Shown here: one piece after another, positions 59,367 through 64,000 of the stretch
Numbering within the stretch: the first letter of the stretch is position 1
Layout of the letters: each line of letters begins with the position of its first letter
From: Limimaricola sp027213785
Lineage (GTDB): Bacteria; Pseudomonadota; Alphaproteobacteria; Rhodobacterales; Rhodobacteraceae
Reading direction: 5' to 3'
Length of the DNA: 64,000 nucleotides
Assembly (NCBI RefSeq): GCF_050847355.1
Contig: NZ_CP193755.1
Location: 1,736,001-1,800,000 of the forward strand
Notes under the pieces: generated by a model
The model's database searches: none
The model's input: the letters and a program-made list of their open reading frames with translations, nothing else
Told to the model about the DNA's origin: nothing
Position numbers and translations under genes: made by a program

Positions 59367-61769
59367 ATGGGAGGGATCGGGATGGGCGACCGCAACGGGT
59401 TGGACTGCAAACCAGGTTACGGCCCGATCGCGGCGCTCTCGCTGCTCGCCGCGCTGACCTGTCCGGAAACCGCCCGGGCGCAGGCCGTGCTGGTCGGGGC
59501 GAGCGCGGATTTCGATCCGGATCTAGGCTGCCCGATCCTCGCCGTGGAGTTCGCCGAGCCGCTGGAACTCCTCGTGCAGAGCGGGGCGGAAGCCAGCAGC
59601 CAGATCGATTTCGTCCTGCGCGAGGAAACGGAGGATGGCGAGGGCCTCGAACTGGACGCGCCCGAGTCCATTCCCGCCCCGTCATCGAGCGATCTCGGCG
59701 TGACCAGCATCGGCCTCGAGCAATCGGGAGCGGACCTCGTGCTCGGCATTTCCTTCGCCCGCGCGGTGATCACGAACGCCACGATGTCCTCGGACGGGTT
59801 GCGCCTGTCCGTCGCGGTCGCCGATGCCGGTGACGAGGGGGAATGCCTTGCCAGCCTCACGGGAGAGGGTCCCGAGCCGGACGGGCCGGAGCCGGATGGC
59901 ACGGCCCTGTCGGAGCCGGAAACCGATGCCGATCCGGCGGAGACCGCGGGCGACGAGCCTGCCGTCGACGAGGACGACATCGAGACCGATTTCGCCGATG
60001 CGCGCGCCGCGATCACTGCAGAGGACTATGATCTCGCGATCCGCTTGCTGACCAGGATCCTGAATGCGCCCGAGAACAGCCGGAGCGCCGAGGCCCGGGA
60101 ACTGCTCGGCGTCGTGCGGGAGCGCAACGAGCAGTTCGCGCAGGCCGAGGCCGAGTACCTGCTCTATCTGGAGCGATATCCGGACAGCGAAGGCGCTGTC
60201 CGCGTCCGTCAGCGCCTCGACGCCTTGACCACGGCGAGGGGCGCCCCGCCCGAACCGCTTCGCGAGGTCGCCGAAGCGGACAGTGCCCGTCCCGAACCGG
60301 CGGAGGCGGAAGAGGAGGAAGAGGAAGAGGAAGAGGACGTACCCGTTACTCCCGATCTGGAGCAGCCGGAGCCCCCCGAGGTCACGGACCGGAGGCGCGC
60401 GGATGCGCCGGAGGCGGAGGAGGACGAACGAGAGGAAGAGGAAGAGACGTTTCCGAAGCTCGAATACTCCGGCAGCGTCGATTCCACCTATTTCTTCCGG
60501 CAGGGCACGACCCGTTTCACGGAGTTCGACACCTCTCGCCGATCCGTGGACGATTTCGTGCTGCAGAACTCACTGGTGACCAGCCTGAGCACCATCGGCT
60601 CCTACGAGACCGAGGACTACCTTCTGTCCTGGCGCGTCGCGGGCGCTTTCGAAATCGACTTCGACGACGAGGAAGAGAACTTCCGCTTCTCCCGGCTCTA
60701 TCTCGACTACGATCAGAAGGGGACCGATCTGTCGCTGCGTTTCGGGCGGCACCTTGTCCGATCCGGCGGGGTGTTCGACCGGTTCGACGGCGCGACCCTC
60801 AGCTGGCAGCATCAGGAGGATATCAGCAGCCATTTCCAGATCGGCTCGCCCGTGGACAGCGTGCGGGATTCCCTCTTTGCCTTCGACCGGTTGTTCTATG
60901 GCATCAGCGTCGATTTCGCGGAGATCTATCCCGACACCGACCTGACGATCTATGCGGCCGAGCAACGCGTCGGATCGCTGGTCGATCGCCGCACGGTCGG
61001 CTTCGAGCTGGAATACGAGGGCGAGTGGTTCAGCGCCGACGCCGCCGTGGATTACGACATCTATTTCGACCGGCTGAACTACGCCCGGGTTTCGGGCACG
61101 CATATCTTCGAGGACCGCTCGACGATCACGCTCAGCCTCGATTTCGTCCAGTCCCCCACGCTCGCGCTGAGCAATGCCGAGCAGGGTCAACTCGGCATGA
61201 CGCTGGACGACCTGCGGGACAGCTTCACGCTGAGCGAGCTGAGACAGCTGGCGCTGGACCGCACCACCGCGTCGCGCTCGGCCACCCTGACCTATTTCCG
61301 GCCCCTGAACGAGACATGGCTGCTCAACATGGATGCCACGATCTTCGACACCGAAGGCAACCCCGCCTCGGGCGGCGTGGCCGAGATCCCGGCCCCGGGC
61401 AAGGATTACTACGCCTCCATCGGCGTCTTCGGCTCCGGCGTGTTCTCGGAAACCGATGTCGTGAGCGCATCGGCGCGCTATGCCGACACCTCGTCGTCGA
61501 CGCTCGTGCTCGCCGATGCCTCCTACCGCTTCGAGCCGACGCAGCAATGGCGGCTGCGGCCCCGCCTGCGGCTCGGCCACCGGGACCTGAAGAACACCGG
61601 CGGCACCGAGATCTTCGCGATCCCCTCACTGAACGTCGATTACGAGATCAGGGACAACACCATGCTCGAACTCGAGATCGGCGGCCGGCTGTCGAGAACC
61701 GAGACGTCGACGACGCGCGACAACAGCACCGAGAGCTACGCCTTCATCGGCATAAGGCAGGATTTCTGA
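59367..61769 (+). CDS. Outer-membrane beta-barrel protein with AMIN-like, TPR and acidic linker regions
   Basis: An 800-residue exported protein. A signal peptide ends near ETARAQ; residues about 40-165 form a beta domain resembling AMIN; an acidic Pro-rich linker and TPR-like helices follow (about 210-290: YDLAIRLLTRILNAPENSRS, FAQAEAEYLLYLERYPDSEG); a second acidic linker with Glu runs (about 300-375) leads to a barrel of roughly 425 residues with alternating strands (LSLRFGRHLVRSGGVFDRFD) ending in Phe (GIRQDF), the signal for outer-membrane insertion. Its place after the 39-haem cytochrome suggests a porin or anchor for it. A Slam- or BcsC-like exporter is the alternative. Confidence 0.8.
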   Translation: MGGIGMGDRNGLDCKPGYGPIAALSLLAALTCPETARAQAVLVGASADFDPDLGCPILAVEFAEPLELLVQSGAEASSQIDFVLREETEDGEGLELDAPESIPAPSSSDLGVTSIGLEQSGADLVLGISFARAVITNATMSSDGLRLSVAVADAGDEGECLASLTGEGPEPDGPEPDGTALSEPETDADPAETAGDEPAVDEDDIETDFADARAAITAEDYDLAIRLLTRILNAPENSRSAEARELLGVVRERNEQFAQAEAEYLLYLERYPDSEGAVRVRQRLDALTTARGAPPEPLREVAEADSARPEPAEAEEEEEEEEEDVPVTPDLEQPEPPEVTDRRRADAPEAEEDEREEEEETFPKLEYSGSVDSTYFFRQGTTRFTEFDTSRRSVDDFVLQNSLVTSLSTIGSYETEDYLLSWRVAGAFEIDFDDEEENFRFSRLYLDYDQKGTDLSLRFGRHLVRSGGVFDRFDGATLSWQHQEDISSHFQIGSPVDSVRDSLFAFDRLFYGISVDFAEIYPDTDLTIYAAEQRVGSLVDRRTVGFELEYEGEWFSADAAVDYDIYFDRLNYARVSGTHIFEDRSTITLSLDFVQSPTLALSNAEQGQLGMTLDDLRDSFTLSELRQLALDRTTASRSATLTYFRPLNETWLLNMDATIFDTEGNPASGGVAEIPAPGKDYYASIGVFGSGVFSETDVVSASARYADTSSSTLVLADASYRFEPTQQWRLRPRLRLGHRDLKNTGGTEIFAIPSLNVDYEIRDNTMLELEIGGRLSRTETSTTRDNSTESYAFIGIRQDF

Positions 61770-61785
61770 CGCCTCGAACGAGCGC

Positions 61786-63267
61786 CTATTCCAGCAGTTC
61801 GGCGACCTCCGCGTGACCCGCCGCGAGGGCCAGATCGTGCGCACGGTGGCGGTCCTGGTTGCGGAGCCACTTGTCGGCGCCGGCCTCGAGCAGCAGGCGG
61901 ACCACCTCGACACGGTTGGCCTGCGCCGCGAGCATCAGCGCCGAGTTGCGCTTTTCGTTGCGCAGATCGATGTCCACCCCGGCCTTCAGAAGGCGGCGGA
62001 CCGCGTCCAGATTGCCCTGTTGCGCCGCGATCAGCAAAGGCGTGTTGCCGGTGGAGGTGGCGAGGTTGGCATCGGCGCCCCCGGCCAGGAGCAGCTTCGC
62101 CGTCTCCGTCTGGTCGAAGCGGAGCGCGGCATGCAGCGGCGCCTCACCGGCATGGTCCGCCTGATCGAGCCCGAGCCCGTTTTCGATCAGCAAGGCCGTC
62201 GCGGGCGCGTTGCCAGAGGCGGCCGCATGCCACAGCGCGCCCCGGCCGTCTTCGTCCAGAAGATCGAACGGCAGGCCGTGATCGGACAGCAGGCGCAAGA
62301 GCTCGGGCCCGCTGCTGCGCGCCGCGGCCATGAGCAGGCGTGACTGGTGCTCGGGGTTCTGGACGGACAGGTCCTCGCCCGCCAGCAGCATGGCGATGCG
62401 GGTCCGTCCGTCCGCGATCGCCAGTTGCAGGGGGCGGTTGCCCGACCTGTCGGCAAGATCGCTGCGCGCGCCCTTCATGACGAGATATTCGACGATCTCG
62501 AAATGCCCCGCGCCGGTCGCGAGCCCCAGCGCCGTCCTGCCCTCGGCATCCTGCAGGTCGGGATCGGCCCCCGCCTCGACCAGCGATCGGGCCGTGTCGA
62601 GATGCCCGGCCTCGGCCGCGTGCATCAGCGCCGTGCGCCCCTGCTTGTCGGTCTCGTCCGGTGCGGCACCCTGTTCGAGCAGTTTTCGCGCGGTCTTTAC
62701 CTCGCCACGGCGCGCCGCCTCCATCAGCAGGGTCCAGCCCAGCTCGGTCGCGATCCGCGATGGCGCGAGCGTGATCGCCGGCGTCTCCCCCTCCGGCGGC
62801 GACACCGCCGCGTTCGAGGCCGGCTCGGCGGCGCGAGCATCCAGCTCCGACAGCGCCGCCCTGGCCCGGCGATGCCCCGCCTCGCTCGCGGCGGCGATCC
62901 AGCGGCGCGCCTCGGCGGCATCCTCGTCCGTACCGCGCCCCGAGAGGTAGAGGGTTCCGAGGCTGAACTGCGCCTCGACATGCCCCGCCTCGGCCGCCGT
63001 CCGGGTCAGGTCGAAGGCCATCGCCTCGTCCTGCGGCACGCCACGGCCACTCCGGTAGAGCGTGGCCAGCATGTAGTTCGCCTCGGCATTGCCGGCGGCG
63101 GCGAGCGCCGTGAGCATTTCGGCGGCCTCGGAGTAATTGCGCTGCCGCACCGCCCACTGCGCCTCCTCGAGCCGCAAGGCCGTGGTCGGGTCCGCCCCCT
63201 CCTCGGCGTGAACCGGAAAGGCCAGCAGGGCCAGTGCCAGCACGAGCGGCGATTTATGCAGTGCCAT
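61786..63267 (-). CDS. Exported Sel1/ankyrin-repeat protein
   Basis: 493 residues with a signal peptide (MALHKSPLVLALALLAFPVHA), Sel1-like repeats at about 30-145 (ANYMLATLYRSGRGVPQDEA, AQFSLGTLYLSGRGTDEDAA) and about nine ankyrin repeats from about 175 to the end (GRTALMHAAEAGHLDTARSL, GNTPLLIAAQQGNLDAVRRL). Both repeat kinds bind proteins, so this is a periplasmic scaffold. Its start overlaps the oxidoreductase gene by 14 nt and its end is 16 bp from the outer-membrane gene on the other strand. Repeat identity is sure, the partner is not. Confidence 0.88.
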   Translation of the reverse strand: MALHKSPLVLALALLAFPVHAEEGADPTTALRLEEAQWAVRQRNYSEAAEMLTALAAAGNAEANYMLATLYRSGRGVPQDEAMAFDLTRTAAEAGHVEAQFSLGTLYLSGRGTDEDAAEARRWIAAASEAGHRRARAALSELDARAAEPASNAAVSPPEGETPAITLAPSRIATELGWTLLMEAARRGEVKTARKLLEQGAAPDETDKQGRTALMHAAEAGHLDTARSLVEAGADPDLQDAEGRTALGLATGAGHFEIVEYLVMKGARSDLADRSGNRPLQLAIADGRTRIAMLLAGEDLSVQNPEHQSRLLMAAARSSGPELLRLLSDHGLPFDLLDEDGRGALWHAAASGNAPATALLIENGLGLDQADHAGEAPLHAALRFDQTETAKLLLAGGADANLATSTGNTPLLIAAQQGNLDAVRRLLKAGVDIDLRNEKRNSALMLAAQANRVEVVRLLLEAGADKWLRNQDRHRAHDLALAAGHAEVAELLE

Positions 63268-64000
63268 GTTTGGTCTCGATGGTGATGCCGATGGATTTCA
63301 GGAACGGGGTCGGAAGGATGCCGCCCGCGCAGACGATGACGGCGTCGTTGGGACGGCTCGTCGTCTCGCCAGATTGCTCGATCTCCACATGCGTCTCGCC
63401 GATCGCCTTGACGTTCGAGCTGAGGATCACGTCGAGGCGCTTCTCGGCCTCGGCCTCTTCGAGCCGCTTGCGGTTCTTGGGCTTCACCCGCGAGAAGGCG
63501 GCGCTGCGATAGGACAGGGTGACGTCGGTATCGGGCAGGTCCGCGATGCTGGTCGCCGCCTCGATCGCGCTGTCGCCGCCGCCCACCACCAGCACCGACT
63601 GGCCCTTGTACTGCTCGGGATCGATCAGGCGGTAGACCACCTTGCTCTGCTCCTCGCCCTCGACGCCCAGCTTGCGCGGCGTGCCGCGCCGCCCGATGGT
63701 CAAAAGCACGGCCCGGGTGCGGTAGGTGCCCTTGGTGCTGGTGACCACGAAGCCGTCGCCCTCGGGCGCGATGTCGGTGACCCGTTCCTCGTAGTTGATC
63801 TCGAGCCCGGTATCCTCGAGCACCTTGGTCCAGAACTCCATGAGCTTTTCCTTGGTGGTCTCGCGGAAATTCGCCTTGCCATAGATCGGCAGCGTCACCG
63901 GCGCGGTCATCACCAGCTTGCCGCGCGGGAAATGCGAAACCGTGCCGCCGAAGCTCTCCTGTTCGAGGATCACGTGCTTGAGCCCGTGCTGCTTGGCGCC
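63254..64000 (-). CDS. FAD-dependent NAD(P)-binding oxidoreductase (partial, C-terminal part)
   Basis: The last about 248 codons of a gene that begins beyond the window; the frame is open to the edge. It has a flavoprotein region (LEQESFGGTVSHFPRGKLV), ATG-equivalent TIGRRGTPRKL, the NAD(P)H Rossmann motif VLVVGGGDSAIEAATSI and the closing CAGGILPTPFLKSIGI. It resembles thioredoxin reductase-like and YpdA-like enzymes, but the CxxC pair of thioredoxin reductase is absent from its usual place before the NAD(P)H domain. Cotranscribed with the ankyrin gene. It could supply electrons from NAD(P)H to the multihaem system; N-terminal domains are out of view. Confidence 0.8.
   Translation of the reverse strand, partial: GAKQHGLKHVILEQESFGGTVSHFPRGKLVMTAPVTLPIYGKANFRETTKEKLMEFWTKVLEDTGLEINYEERVTDIAPEGDGFVVTSTKGTYRTRAVLLTIGRRGTPRKLGVEGEEQSKVVYRLIDPEQYKGQSVLVVGGGDSAIEAATSIADLPDTDVTLSYRSAAFSRVKPKNRKRLEEAEAEKRLDVILSSNVKAIGETHVEIEQSGETTSRPNDAVIVCAGGILPTPFLKSIGITIETKHGTA

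Noticed and set aside
56341..59685. A minus-strand open frame of over 1100 codons across the cytochrome gene
   Set aside because: The 138-bp GC-rich repeat is a multiple of three, so any frame free of stops in one unit stays open. The plus frame has a signal peptide and 39 CxxCH motifs; the minus frame is only a Val/Gly/Ala-rich echo.
63254..64000. Thioredoxin reductase trxB
   Set aside because: The redox CxxC pair expected before the NAD(P)H Rossmann motif is not there, and the genomic setting is different.

Overview
The window is GC-rich DNA from an alphaproteobacterium of the Rhodobacterales (Rhodobacter/Roseobacter type). The evidence is a complete RcGTA-type gene transfer agent cluster next to cysE, a PDH operon in which both E1-beta and E2 carry a lipoyl domain, the fabF-mltG pair, acpP-fabG-fabD and rpsF-rpsR-rplI blocks, and HWE-type histidine kinases. 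No tRNA, rRNA, CRISPR array or intact insertion sequence was seen.

Layout. 1-10 kb: the tail of a selO-like gene, a GAF sensor kinase, two overlapping cyclophilins, pgk with an SDR gene, a class I aldolase gene behind two LacI-type operator-like sites, an ftsB-like gene and pdhA-pdhB-pdhC. 10-15 kb: an exported AhpD-like protein, a membrane PQQ dehydrogenase, an EamA exporter and cysE. 15-29 kb: the GTA, reading leftward from g1 to g15 with tightly overlapping genes; a sigma70-like promoter and then a terminator-shaped hairpin lie between mltG and g1. 29-37 kb: mltG, fabF, an exported PilZ protein, acpP, fabG, fabD and the S6-S18-L9 operon. 37-42 kb: a LOV-domain kinase, a Tat-exported CpdB nucleotidase and a short patch of foreign-looking DNA with a low-GC GNAT gene. 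42-52 kb: a carboxylate-catabolism locus made of a six-gene leftward operon (aminotransferase, TRAP DctP-DctQ-DctM, enoyl-CoA hydratase, CoA transferase) facing a rightward operon (FAD/Fe-S dehydrogenase, GntR regulator), with overlapping divergent promoters around a perfect palindrome. 52-56 kb: amino-sugar genes nagB, a ROK kinase and nagA.

56-64 kb is the most unusual part. A secreted c-type cytochrome carries 39 CxxCH haem motifs, 30 of them in fifteen almost identical 138-bp repeats that each also supply two extra histidines, enough for bis-His ligation of every haem. It is followed by an 800-residue outer-membrane protein with an AMIN-like domain, TPR helices, acidic linkers and a beta-barrel ending in Phe. 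Facing these two genes is an operon for an FAD/NAD(P)-type oxidoreductase (cut by the window end) and an exported Sel1/ankyrin protein. Read together they suggest an electron conduit from cytoplasmic reductant to the cell surface; this is inference from gene content and order.

Start sites were chosen from ribosome-binding sequences, overlaps with the upstream gene, promoter positions and domain edges; uncertain ones are stated. Function calls rest on recognised motifs and family architecture read by eye, not on database searches.
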